Shown piece after piece: positions 9,304 through 20,080 of a stretch of 64,000 nt of DNA. A model generated the notes under the pieces. The model ran no database searches, was not told the DNA's origin, and saw only the letters and a program-made list of their open reading frames with translations. The position numbers and the translations under genes are program-made. Positions within the stretch are counted from its first letter, which is position 1, and each line of letters starts with the position of its first letter. The stretch spans positions 11,988,695 through 12,052,694 of the forward strand of contig NC_065533.1 in assembly GCF_020184175.1 (NCBI RefSeq), written 5' to 3'. Source of the stretch: Aphis gossypii. Lineage: Eukaryota; Arthropoda; Insecta; Hemiptera; Aphididae.

Positions 9304-12300
9304 TTAGTTGTTCAAGTACCCCCATGGTAACGTTTCTATTATGTCACCTTCCGAATACATAGCCATCCGTTTGTCGTATTCCATTTTGAAAGTTTTTGAT
9401 GTAAATGTTGTTGCTAATTGCTTAGTTTTGGAATTTCGGGTTATTTGTTGAAATTGTAGTTGTACCTCCTTTATTTCGTCGTTCATTATTTTCTTCATAC
9501 TGTCCATATTTAATTTTTGAATATTTTCATAACCAAGAGAAAATCCTTTTATTTTTGTTGTTGTCCGGTTTTCGTTATCTGTGTGTGCTATGCTTTTAGG
9601 ACCAGTCGACACCCAGTCTGTTATATGTACACCTGGACCTAATTCATCAGTCCATTCACCTAGCATGCACCCTGTCTTTACTTCGACATCATCGAAAATA
9701 TAAAATACGCTATCTGTGTCGTAATACACTACTTTCTCACCGAGATTGTCCAACATGTTATACAATTTTAATCTGGCATTTGATGTTGTGAACGCTGCTA
9801 TGTAAATGTTGGTATTATGCTCGTTTCCGACGTATTCGTTAATTTGTTTATAAGACACTTCGACTAAATCATCCGTCAAAAACACTATGTTTTCAATTTC
9901 TAGTTTACTGTCCAACAATACTTGATACCATCTGTCCGGTTTTGATATGATCTCGGTTTTTGTTTGATTAGGTCTTTGTCCAAACTTACCCCAAAACGAA
10001 TTTAGGCATATTTTAGCAAGTGCTCTTAATCCAGGATTTTCTTTTATATTTTCTACATCCAAATAAATTCCCACTGCATTTTTTACTGCTAAAATATAAT
10101 CATTAACTGTTCGATAGTCATTTTTCCAAGAGCTAGTTTCTAGCTTAATTTTTAAAAATCGTTTTATATATTCCTTAAACAATGTATTAGATTTTTTTTC
10201 AAAATGTTGCACTTCATAAATTTTTAGTATTTTATAACCTTTCTCTATAGCTTTTTGCACTTCGTCTGTGGTCCAAGTTCCTGTAAGTGACTTCTGATCA
10301 GCGTTGTGTGTACACTGTCTAATTTTATCAAGATGACATTGATTACAAAGTGTAAATACTAATTTTTTAGATTTTATCGGAAGTACGGGATGATATAAAT
10401 TGGTCGGTGGTAATAATTTGCATTTGATAAAACCATACCAATTTGATTCCGAATATTTTTTAATTGATGGATTAAAAATCTTTTTAGGATGGCCTACGGG
10501 GTAATTATCATAATACATTACTGTCGGGTATAAACTGCATACATCGATGTATTTAATTTTTTTATTTTTAACCATTAATTTTGTAGCGTTAGTTCTTCCT
10601 CCGAAAAATGCATCTCGTGGGTTTAGTGGCTCAATCACATCATCTGGATATTGCATCATTTGTTTATAATCGGCGTGCTTTCTCCATTTACAACTCCATA
10701 TTTCTTCAACTTGGTACCCATTTTCTTTCAATTGAGTTGTCCGTCTAATTGTGTTGTTGTATAAATCGGTCATGGAGTGTTTATTAAAGGGGTTTGTATC
10801 ATTAGGGTTGAAGCAATCCGGACAGCCATGCCAGAAACATCCATGATACTGATATACTTTTTTTTCCGACACATCATAACCGTCGACTTTAGCACCGCAT
10901 ATGACAGCTTCTCCGCCGTTTAATGCATGCTTTATATTTTTATTTCCATTTAATATTTTGCTTTTCAACCACTTGATTGATTCGTCTGAAAATTTCTCTT
11001 TTTTCACATTTTGAACGACTGCTATAGTGGAATTTGACAAGTCACTCTGCCGATAAATTGCCATACATACACTCGCAATGGTTATGTATTTAAAGGGGTC
11101 AATGTTGCACACGTCTAAAAATTGTTTTCTGAGTTCTAAACATCCTCTTCGTAGAATGTCAACGTCCGAATTACAATATTCTTCCAACTCTTTTTTGAAA
11201 TTAAATGTATAATTGTTATTTGTCATTTCATCATGCCAATTTATAAAAGCTGTTCTTTGTTTCGTTGTCATAGTATTATAGCCGTAATAAGATTTGTTCG
11301 GTAAAGGTCCTATATAACATTCATTTTCTGGAGTATTGAAAAAATGTGGAAAGTATCCTTTTTTCGCTTCTGTAAGTCCAAACGTTTTTGGGAAGTCAGA
11401 TAGTTTAGACTGTATAAAATTAAGGCTATCGATGAATTTTATGTTCAAGCCCCCTTCTTTTATTTCGAGCATCATAACTTTTGTCCCGTTACGAATTATT
11501 TCGTATTTGACTGTTGGCATGTATTTTAAAATGTATTGTATTATAAAATATGTATCGTATGATTTTGAATTGTGTGCTATGTATGTTGTTCCTTTCATAT
11601 CTTTACTTATTGCCCATTTGCAAAATTTATCATTAGCCGTGGCCACGTCATCTGTCGAAAACACATATTTTGTACCTTCAAAATTTTGCGCAATTACCAT
11701 ATTTGGTATGTGTGTTCCTGTGTTTTGTTGGGCTTCGTAATCGAAAAATATATAATTCGTTGTGAACGTAGTCTTTCCGTTTTTCTGATGATTTGTTGTT
11801 ACAAACGCAGGCTTCCACACAATATCCTCCTTTTCCTATTTTTCGTTGCATAAAACATTCATGTAGACACAATTTGATGTTTTCTTGTTTGCAATTATGG
11901 CATTTTCCATATCCGCAAACGCTATTGTGTGTGTGGTCATTTATTTGTACTATTAAATTACATCCACTGCATTTATACTCCTTATCGCAAACATTTCTAT
12001 GTTTTCTTAAACATTCGACATCGACACAGTAACGGTTGCACTCTTGACAAAAAATTTTTTCTTTTCTGAAGTCATGGATATGATATTTTTCGTTACACAG
12101 CTTACACTTTAGCCCGGGTCCTTTTTTACACACGTGTTTATTTTTATTATTATTATACCCCGTATCACATAATTCGCAGTAGTATACACGTTCCTTAAAC
12201 GAAGGCATGGAATAAATAGTATGAAAATGATCATTTTTTTTCAATAGATAAATCTTAATTCTATTTTCATTTCCCGAGTAGTCGATTTCACAAAAATTAT

Positions 12301-12381
12301 CCACATTCACGACTTTCACTTGAATGTTCAACAATTTTTCGACGTTTTCTATATCGCGGTAGGTAAACGGTCGGTTATCAA
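9304..12381 (-). pseudogene. Polinton DNA polymerase B, main part, frameshifted
   Basis: Protein-primed family B polymerase that replicates the element. Reading 5' to 3' on the minus strand, a Cys-rich zinc-binding region (about 12180-11840) is followed by exonuclease motifs: IFFDYEAQQ near 11745, AHNSKSYDTYF near 11570 and the SDVDIL block near 11160. Then come the insert with YQYHGCFWHGC near 10840, motif A DVCSLYP near 10545, motif B LNSFWGKFG near 10000 and motif C YYDTDS near 9715. The C terminus is complete. The zinc-finger half (12381 to ~11680) and the catalytic half (11820 to 9304) are in different frames and overlap, so a one-base indel lies around 11755-11820, an A/T-rich stretch. 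The 5' side stops abruptly at ~12381 against the retrotransposon; the displaced N-terminal piece is at 15327-15531. Confidence 0.9.
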
Positions 12382-15092
12382 ATATTTTTAATTTTTGACA
12401 TAATTGCTTTGTCAGACTTAATATTTGTAGTTACCATGTTAATAAAAAAATTATCACACTCTAAATCGTTACTACTAGTAACACTTAAAGGCAATCTAGA
12501 TAAAGCATCTGCATTACTATTCTCTATACCTTTAATAAATTCTATTTTGTAAGTATAACCAGATAAAAATATAGCATAACGCTGTAATCTATAAGCTGAC
12601 ATAAGAGGAATTCCTTTCTTTTCACCAAAAATCGAGACTAAAGGTTTATGGTCAGTCCTCAAAATAAATTCTCTACCGTACACAAACTGGTGGAAATATT
12701 TAATAGCAAAAACCAAAGCTAGAGCCTCTTTATCAATTTGAGAATAATTTTTTTCAGACTCATTCAACGTTCTAGAAGCAAAAGCAATAGGCTTTTCTGA
12801 TCCATCTGACATTTTATGTGATAACACAGCTCCCACACCAAAAGGACTAGCATCACTAGCTACTATTAGTTCCAAATGTGGATTATAATGCACCAGAACC
12901 TTATTGGATAAAATAGATTCCTTAATTTTAGAAAATGCATTACTCTGATTCAAATTCCACACAAATTTAGTATTGTTCTTTAACAATGCATATAATGGAC
13001 CAGCAATAGTAGACATATTTTCTACAAACTTGCCATAATAATTAACCAAACCTAAAAATGCCTTCACATCCTGTGTACTTTTGGGTATTGCCACATTATT
13101 AATTGCTTTAATCCTTTCATCCGGTATATGAAGACCATTTTTATCTACCTTGTAACCTAAAAAGGTAACATGATCACTAAAAAATTTACACTTTTCTTTC
13201 TTTACCGTTAAACCCGCCTCTGAAAGTTTATTTAAAACAATATACAATCTCTCACTTAATTCATTGTCATCTCTCCCAGCTATTACAATATCATCATAAA
13301 AACATACAGTTCCCGGTATACCACTAAGTAACCTCTCCATTTCTCTCTGTAGTAACCCTGGAGCTGAAGCTATACCATATGGTAATCGATTAAACATGAA
13401 CAACCCTTTATGAGTAGATATAGTTGTTAATTTTTTACTTCCTTCACTCAGTAACAATTGCTGATATGCTTGGCATAAATCCAACGAACAAAATTTTGCA
13501 GCACCTTGAAAAACATTCATTAGATCAGCTACTCTTGGAATAGGATACCTATCTATTTCTAAATACTTGTTAAGTGTAACTTTATAATCCCCACATAATC
13601 TTATAGTTCCATCACTCTTAATTACAGGGACTATAGGCGTACCCCAATCAGAATTTGTTACAGGAATTAACAATTTAGTATTAACTAATCTATCAATCTC
13701 ATTACTAACTTTATCCTTTAAAGCAAACGGTAAAACTCTAGGTTTAATAAAAACAGGTTTAAAATCTTTTTTAAGAATTAAATCAAACATTTTGTGCTTA
13801 TAACAACCCAAAATATCATTAAAAACAAATGGAAATGTTTGTACCACATTCTGGTATGATGTTAATTTACATAATGAGTAAGTACCTGAATGCATTGGAA
13901 TACTCAATTCAGTTAACCATTCTCGACCAAGAATCGGAGGACCACCTTCTTTAACCACAACCATTTCCAATTCTTTATTAACATTGTTATATTGAACTTT
14001 AACTTTTAATATACCTAAAGGCACAATAACTGTATTATTATAAGCCTTCAACCGTATATTAGACTGTTCAACTTTGTTCAAATATTCAATCTCATAAAAT
14101 TTTAAATCTTTAACATTCATAACAGTCATACTAGACCCAGTATCTATTTGAAACTCAACAATTTTATCCTGAACACTCAATTTCACACAATAAGGTTGAA
14201 CATAATTAACATTAACAGTTTCTAAATTATATAAATTATCCAAGTTAATATCAATATTACATTGTTCCAAATTATTAACTTTTTTAACCTTAGATTTACA
14301 TACTTTTTTTAAATGACCTATCTTAGAACAATTTGAACAAGAATATGATTTATACTTACAGTTTGGTTTAGTATGACCAACAACACCACAACAATAACAA
14401 ACCATCTTGCCAGGTACACCCTTGTGGTTCGATGATTCCTTCTTTTCTGCTTTCTGACTTGCTTTCCTACTGTCCTTAGCTGATTTGTTGCTCTTCTTCA
14501 TAAATTCTTGATAATTCAACTCTTGGCTTTCCCATTTAGATACATCCTTGTCTGCTGCTTCCATTGACAAACACAACTCCACACTTTTCTTGAATGTCAG
14601 ATTAGTTTCGGACAACAAACGTTTTTTAATATTAACGTTTTTAATACCATATACAACTTGGTCTCTTAATGAATCATCCAAATTTGCACCGAATTCACAA
14701 AATTGTGAAAGTTTTTTAAGAGATGTTATAAACTGGTGAATCGTTTTATCAGATCCCTGCTTCCTCTCTTTAAATTTATAACGTTCAGTCAACAAATTAG
14801 GTTTCGGATTAATGTAATTTGACAACAATTCCTTTAATTGATCATAAGTTTTATCTGTAGGTTTACTAGGTATACACAGGTCTCTAATTAATGAATAACC
14901 GTCATTACCCAAAAACGTGAGAAACATTAATTTTTTCTTATGTACATTAATTTCATTCAATAATACAAATAATTCGAATCTTTCAATCCACGCACTAAAA
15001 TCGTCGTTTTTAAAATTAAATTCAGAAATCTGACCAGTTAGCCCTATGCTACTATTCGAGTTAGATCTCTTAACACTACCACTAGTAGACAT
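12378..15092 (-). CDS. Ty3/gypsy Gag-Pol polyprotein, 3'-truncated (no integrase)
   Basis: One continuous ~904-codon frame from the ATG at 15092. Order: Gag (residues ~1-230), two CCHC knuckles (CYCCGVVGHTKPNC and CSNCSKIGHLKKVC), aspartic protease FQIDTGSSMTVMN near 315, and reverse transcriptase with LCGDYKVTLNKYLE and FYDDIVIAG near 600. RNase H (ASDASPFGVGAVLSH and RTDHKPLVSIF) follows, then the usual NADALSRLPL linker. The frame ends ~45 residues later, before any integrase zinc finger or DDE core, and no 3' LTR follows. Gag and Pol are fused without a shift, as in mag-like elements. All visible active sites are intact, so the insertion looks young apart from its 3' truncation. It lies in the same orientation as the polymerase gene it interrupts. 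Confidence 0.9.
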   Translation of the reverse strand: MSTSGSVKRSNSNSSIGLTGQISEFNFKNDDFSAWIERFELFVLLNEINVHKKKLMFLTFLGNDGYSLIRDLCIPSKPTDKTYDQLKELLSNYINPKPNLLTERYKFKERKQGSDKTIHQFITSLKKLSQFCEFGANLDDSLRDQVVYGIKNVNIKKRLLSETNLTFKKSVELCLSMEAADKDVSKWESQELNYQEFMKKSNKSAKDSRKASQKAEKKESSNHKGVPGKMVCYCCGVVGHTKPNCKYKSYSCSNCSKIGHLKKVCKSKVKKVNNLEQCNIDINLDNLYNLETVNVNYVQPYCVKLSVQDKIVEFQIDTGSSMTVMNVKDLKFYEIEYLNKVEQSNIRLKAYNNTVIVPLGILKVKVQYNNVNKELEMVVVKEGGPPILGREWLTELSIPMHSGTYSLCKLTSYQNVVQTFPFVFNDILGCYKHKMFDLILKKDFKPVFIKPRVLPFALKDKVSNEIDRLVNTKLLIPVTNSDWGTPIVPVIKSDGTIRLCGDYKVTLNKYLEIDRYPIPRVADLMNVFQGAAKFCSLDLCQAYQQLLLSEGSKKLTTISTHKGLFMFNRLPYGIASAPGLLQREMERLLSGIPGTVCFYDDIVIAGRDDNELSERLYIVLNKLSEAGLTVKKEKCKFFSDHVTFLGYKVDKNGLHIPDERIKAINNVAIPKSTQDVKAFLGLVNYYGKFVENMSTIAGPLYALLKNNTKFVWNLNQSNAFSKIKESILSNKVLVHYNPHLELIVASDASPFGVGAVLSHKMSDGSEKPIAFASRTLNESEKNYSQIDKEALALVFAIKYFHQFVYGREFILRTDHKPLVSIFGEKKGIPLMSAYRLQRYAIFLSGYTYKIEFIKGIENSNADALSRLPLSVTSSNDLECDNFFINMVTTNIKSDKAIMSKIKNI

Positions 15093-15172
15093 TTTGACCT
15101 TTTCAAAAAAAAAAACTAGCGGTTTTGAAAACAAAATTACTCACGTGGTTTTCACATATCCCTTCGTCGCCA

Positions 15173-15173
15173 A
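15173..15173 (-). other. 5' boundary of the primer binding site (read leftward to ~15158)
   Basis: Directly after the LTR end ATTACA the minus strand reads TTGGCGACGAAGGGAT. TGGCGACGA is complementary to the 3' end expected of tRNA-Ser(GCU) with CCA added, the primer used by mag-type elements. The tRNA assignment is from general knowledge of insect tRNA ends, not a search. Confidence 0.45.
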
Positions 15174-15326
15174 TGTAATATTTCACGAGGCTACATAGTA
15201 TAACGCAAGCAGTGAGCACTCAACGGTTACAATACGAAAGAAGTTTATTTAACGATACACATAATTAAAGGTTATACATGAAAATATATACATAGAATAT
15301 TATAACCAATTATAACTGTGGTAACA
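15174..15326 (-). repeat. 5' LTR of the mag-like element (153 bp)
   Basis: On the minus strand it starts TGTTACCACAG at 15326 and ends GAAATATTACA at 15174, i.e. TG...CA. It includes AATAAA (15251-15246) and is followed immediately by the primer binding site. Its outer edge lies in a perfect 15-bp palindrome, GGTAACAGTGTTACC (15320-15334). No second LTR exists in the window to confirm the boundaries. Confidence 0.6.
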
Positions 15327-15531
15327 GTGTTACCAAATAATTACAGACATTACAATTTCTGCCATTCCGTAGGTCTTTTATTTGGCTATCGGTTAATTTA
15401 TGTTCCAATATATCAGCAGTCTTGTACGATAATCCAACTAAAATAGCACGGGGGCAACATAATTCATCTTGATTATTAATTTCTGTTACACATCTTTTGT
15501 TTTTGGTAAAAAGATTCAAGTATTCCCAAGA
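15327..15531 (-). pseudogene. N-terminal fragment of the Polinton PolB
   Basis: A minus-strand frame with the N-terminal PolB signature of Polintons: KRCVTEINNQDELCCPRAIL followed by VGLSY, then RNGRNCN. In intact genes this precedes the zinc-finger region by a short spacer, which matches the part beginning near 12381 on the other side of the retrotransposon. There is no ATG; the frame opens after an in-frame TAA at ~15531 at a TTAGG-like motif, so the gene's extreme 5' end is lost. Confidence 0.7.
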
Positions 15532-16074
15532 CGGTTAGGTTAGGTATATTCCCAATAATCTTAGTTTTTGGATTTGATTAAACACATATTAAGTGTTTAA
15601 TGATATTCCAGGACATGTTGAATTATTATAACTTATAACTTAACAAGCGTTCTTGTTCAAAGTTTACAATATTGTCATCGTCATCCGTTTGCGACCCGTG
15701 TTTACGTCTGCATCTGCTTTTATGATTTGATGTATAAACTTATAATTTGTATTTTTATCGTGTAAAAGTATATTAGTTTTTTAGGATACTAACGACTTTA
15801 TACTGTCACTGACCACTAAATTCTAATATTATTTTAACATTTTAAATTCTGTTAGTAACGAGTGGTTTAACATTTTTATTTAGTCCATTTAAAATTTTTA
15901 TCCTGTCCAGCGACTTGATTTACAGGCAAGTTATACTTTTTTTAATTATTTTCTCTCTTAATTTTAAGGACAAATTTTTACTCCATATAGTTAGAAGTAA
16001 GCTGTTTACGTGCTGTTTTTCTATAGGCGTAAAAAACGAAATACATTGATTGTTGTTTTTTTTTTATTTTATGT
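15532..16074. other. Spacer right of the Polinton; no gene seen
   Basis: It starts with a short TTAGG-like run (GGTTAGGTTAGGT at 15533-15545). It is otherwise AT-rich and carries no sequence inverted-repeated at the left side of the Polinton. It may hold the promoter or first exon of the gene starting at 16075; none could be placed. Confidence 0.4.
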
Positions 16075-19000
16075 ATGAAATGTAGATTTTATTGTGCCGC
16101 TCATGGTCTCCAACTGCCCCCAGATGCAACTGTTACATTTATTAGTAGGTTTTTAGATCTCTTTAACCCTACTATTAAAATAGTGCAGTTGCATGCTGCC
16201 GTGAATCTTCGGATGAAGTCAATATGCAGGGCGTTAATGTTTAAAAGGACCAACATATTGCAGGCCTTTTCTAAGACAAGATTTTACCATGGTCTTGGTT
16301 CTTACGACCAAGGTTATTTCAAAGGATTTCCGAAACCAATGCACCAAGTAATTTTTGTTTTCATTATAAACTCAAAATATTAAATTGTAATTATAATTTT
16401 GTAATTTATAATTTATTGCCAAATTGTACATATGTTCAGGGATATAACCCCGCCGTACATATACTTCGTCATGGGTTGGGTACGATCGGGGTTGTTACCT
16501 GGCTGTTGCTTGGTGGAAGAGATTTGAGAGACAGCGAAATGGCTCAGATTAGAGATTTAGATGACGTTGTGGGCCAGTTTTTATCATCTATGTCAGACTT
16601 TCTATCGGACGCCGTCACGGGGAGTGGCGTTCGTTTAGAATGTGTATTGTCTGGTAAAAATTCCAGTGACGTAATATCATTGTTGTCAACGTATGGATCC
16701 CGGATGGTCCAATTTTGTTTATCAGAAAATTTATTGTTATATTCATCCAAAAATTGGCCATATTATATTGACTCGAGAATAACTGCCATTCTTCGAAAAC
16801 TGAAGGAGGCCATAGACATTGCTCATACAGTAAAACTGGATAGAAACGTTCGTATAATTTTTTCAATATTTCGTATTTCTATGTTGGGTTTGTTTGCCTT
16901 AATAAATTTGGTAATTTTTATGTTTGATTTTTTAGGTTTTGGCTGATATTTATGATTTTGAATTAATTTTGAGATTTCACGTATTCGGGGAATCTCAGTT
17001 TTTGGATTCCAACCGATTATCGGTATTGTTTCCCTGTAGGCAGATTGTACCGGGCCGTCGTCGGAAGAGTCGACGCGACGACGACGGCTTTGTCCGGTAT
17101 AATCCATCTGCAGTTGGTTTTAATATACAATTCCATCAAATAAATTTGTTTGGGCATGTGCCCATCGGGCCCTATGTTAGGAAGGATTTAACAAGATCAT
17201 TTGGTATCGTGACTGCCGATGTCCTGTCCTGTTGCCCATTCGAAGTTAGTTGGGTCGTTTCAATTGTTTGAATCTTTTTTGTCTTTTTTTGCTTCTATTT
17301 TCAGGCCGCTGAACATTGGATAATTTTATTGTACAACATAGTATCCAGGGATTGTGGCATGGCACCGGCCGTAAATTTATCCCAATGTTTTATGATTAAA
17401 AAGTTAGTCAGAGAGTATGGTGAATTATCGGATAGTACAATAGGTTCCCTGTCTATAGGAGGAAATATCTCAGCTGAAGATTTGTACTCCAGATTAACTA
17501 TTCCCCATTCGTACCGTTTATACATAATAAAAGCACTATTTTTAAAGAGAGGAGATTTTAATTTGGTAAAGTTAAATTTAGCACAAATTGTTAAAAAACT
17601 TGAAGTTATACCAGTGGTATATGTTTTCCCAAATACTCACTGCGGATTGTAAGTTTCTTAAAAAAAAAAATGTTTTTTTTTTGTCTTAATGTTTATTTTT
17701 TAATGTATTGCAGATCTGATTGGGTATTCGTTGGAAATGACGATTTAAGAGCTAAATCTATCAAAGCTACAAAGGCTGAAATGGCTGAGGCCGGGCGGTT
17801 TCACCTCTTAGGTAGAACAATCAACAATCAAGACATTGATGAGGTATGATTTATATTTTTTAGATTCTGAACGAAGTGATGAGTGCATTAATTTTACAAT
17901 GATGTGTGTTTTTTTTTTTTGTGTCTGTCGACAACATTTGGAGCAGTAAAAATGCTTCGATTTTTGACTTCAGCCCCTCTTTGAAAAGGAAATTGAATCT
18001 AGTTGGTACTGGGGTCAAAAGTTAAAAATTTTCAATATTTTTGAAATGAATCGAGAAAAACAAAAAAAAAAAAAAAAATGACGGAAAAACGGGAATTTTT
18101 ACGCAAAACCAGTTTTCGTCAAAATCGAATTTTTTATTTTGCTATAACTCAAAAACTAATCGATGTAAATACTTGAAATTTTCACCAAATATTTATATTA
18201 GCGTTCTCCATACACAGTTAAATTTTCAACGAAATTTTGACTTTTTTTGAACTATTTATAGACAATTGAAATTTTCAATTTTTCTAAGTATTTTTTTTTT
18301 AAAATAACGATAAAAATTTTTTGGCTGATCAGAAGATCTTGACAATTTAATACAAGGTTTCTTATAAGTTGTTCTTAAAGTGATAAAAAAAATCCAAAAT
18401 CGTTAGTCACAATTATTTTTATGAGTGCTTAAAGTTCGAATTTATACGAAATATGTCAAAATTGCGAAAAATTGCAAGTAATTTTGTGGTTGGAAAATCG
18501 TAAAAATTTTTTCTTTTATAACTAAGTTTTGAAAATTTGGTACAAGATTCTCCATAAATTTTTCTTCAAATATCTGTAAAAAAAACTCTACCGGATTCAG
18601 ACAAAAAATTTTTATGAGTGTTTGATATTTAAATTTTTACAAAACCGCGTTAAATAACGGTTTAGCCTCAAACGATTTTTGATATTTGTTGTTATTCAAA
18701 TAGTATAAGTCGTAAATACTTGAAAATTTTACCAGTCATTTAGATTGAAATTTTCCTCACATGATTTAATTTTCAAAATATTTTGAGTTTTTTTTGAGCT
18801 ATTTATAGACAACTGAAATTTTCAATTTTTCTGAAAATTTTTTTGGCCCTATCAAAATACTTGAAAATTCGTCAAAATTATGAATATTTGCAAATTATTT
18901 TGTAGGTATAATTCATAAAAATGTTTGTATAGGTAGCTATAAGAGTTGAAAATTTAATACAAGATTTTTCATGAGTTTAGCTTACAATAATTATAAAAGA

Positions 19001-20080
19001 ACTTAAATGTTGGTGTATTCAGGCCAATAAAACATAAAACACCTTTTCACCAACCACTGGAAATTATATCCTAGGCTGACAAATCATCTTCGTTCAGAAT
19101 CGTTTTTCGTATACAATGATACCAATGATTGCATTCAAATTTAACCTACCCTAGTCCGAGGTCCACCCCACCCCCTAATGTACAGCAGAACGGTACCCAC
19201 TTGCCCACTTTTTTGTTTTTAATTTTAAATTTTTTTTATCCTTTTTTTTTTTGTTTAAGGAAACCATGAGACCGAGCATTCAAGAAGGTGCATCGTCAGA
19301 TGTATGTATATGAAATACATGTTAAAAAATAATTTTTTTAATTTTTAAAAAATTGTATTATTTAAAAAATTTTTTTTTTGTTTCTTTTGTTGTAGAGCAT
19401 TCACTCATTCAAGGAAAGACTAAATGAACTGGCTGAAGTGTGGAAGACAAAGCCGTTCTGTGTCAATCCATATGTCTTTGACACAAAAGTGCATTATCCA
19501 TTCGGTGCCGGCAGTTCCGCACCGGAGGCCGACATCGTATATAGATCAGTACCTATATATAATGCATCCGTGCTTCGTCAGATCAGTCAATCTGTGACCA
19601 GTGGTGCCGCAAAAAGGCAATCATCTACAGCTGACATAGGTGCCGGTGTACCAAAAGCACCTATTGTGCGTGAGTTATTCGTCGACGCTGTCACGGGAAA
19701 TCCAATCGGTGATAAAATCTATCCAAAAATAGGCTAAATCTACGTTCTTTATTCATTATTTTTATTTTTTTCTAGTTGATCCTCCCCAAGACGAAACAAC
19801 AATATTAAATCCATCTGTGGTCAATTTACCAACAACAATTTCGCCAACAACCAATTTACGTTCCGGTTGTAATGAATTAAAAATGCGGTCACCTACGAAA
19901 ACAAAATATTCCTCAGAAGAAGAAAAAATTCTTCAAATGCTTATACTAACTAAGGATCAAATACTGAATACCAGTCAAGGGTTATTATCTTTGATGAAAA
20001 GATCGCCTTTTAATAAGGTTCCTCGGTCCTTAGTATCACTAAGGACAAAAGTGAGGGACCTCAAAAGGAAACTCATTTAA
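16075..20080 (+). CDS. Unrecognised eight-exon gene (~688 aa)
   Basis: Exons: 16075-16347, 16440-16829, 16936-17244, 17305-17648, 17714-17843, 19260-19301, 19396-19669 and 19776-20080. All seven introns are GT-AG, phases 0, 0, 0, 2, 0, 0 and 1, and the sum is exactly 689 codons with the stop. Exon 2 has a hydrophobic run (GTIGVVTWLLLGG); exon 3 an Arg-rich run (GRRRKSRRDDDG); exon 4 reads like a globular domain (HWIILLYNIVSRDCGMAPAV); exon 8 ends in a basic helical tail. I do not recognise the family: no transposase triad, protease or polymerase motif stands out. The start is doubtful, because the ATG at 16075 overlaps a possible acceptor (TGTAG at 16081-16085), so upstream exons may exist. 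Exon 7 could also read through to a stop at 19735. Intron 5 holds a 1.3-kb repeat. Confidence 0.6.
17860..19215 (-). repeat. 1.35-kb dispersed repeat inside an intron
   Basis: Bounded by AGATTCTGAACGAAGTGATG at 17866 and, inverted, CATCTTCGTTCAGAATC near 19087. The outer flank CAGAACGGTACCCACTTGCC lies at about 19185-19205. The same features recur at 59085-60570 in the opposite orientation. The interior is A/T-rich with many diverged copies of an AATTTTCAAGTATTTA-type motif. No ORF of note, so it is probably a non-autonomous element. Confidence 0.6.

Larger units (their letters stand above)
12382..15326 (-). mobile_element. mag-like LTR retrotransposon inserted in the PolB gene
   Basis: From right to left: a short 5' LTR (15326-15174), a tRNA-type primer binding site, a leader, and Gag-Pol lacking integrase and 3' LTR. 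Polymerase B coding sequence flanks it on both sides. The 3' junction is near 12380, where the Pol frame meets PolB sequence. Because the 3' end is missing no target-site duplication can be checked; deletion after insertion or aborted reverse transcription are both possible. Confidence 0.8.
4793..15531. mobile_element. Polinton/Maverick, damaged, no TIRs or capsid gene found
   Basis: Seven genes typical of Polintons lie together: minus-strand protease and PLA2-domain protein, plus-strand packaging ATPase, DUF8207-like protein, integrase and a conserved unknown, then minus-strand DNA polymerase B. The left genes diverge from a 60-bp intergenic promoter and the two halves converge at 9.1-9.3 kb. 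No double-jelly-roll major capsid gene is visible. The polymerase lacks its extreme N terminus, is split by a retrotransposon and is frameshifted, and the protease has no good start. The right limit is placed where the polymerase frame ends in a stop at 15531; true ends were not found. As read it cannot be autonomous. Confidence 0.85.

Noticed and set aside
11336..12032. Plus-strand frames opposite PolB
   Set aside because: Antisense shadows; the polymerase motifs are on the minus strand.
16544..17525. Minus-strand frames opposite the eight-exon gene
   Set aside because: Overlapping shadows; the plus strand has consistent splice phases.
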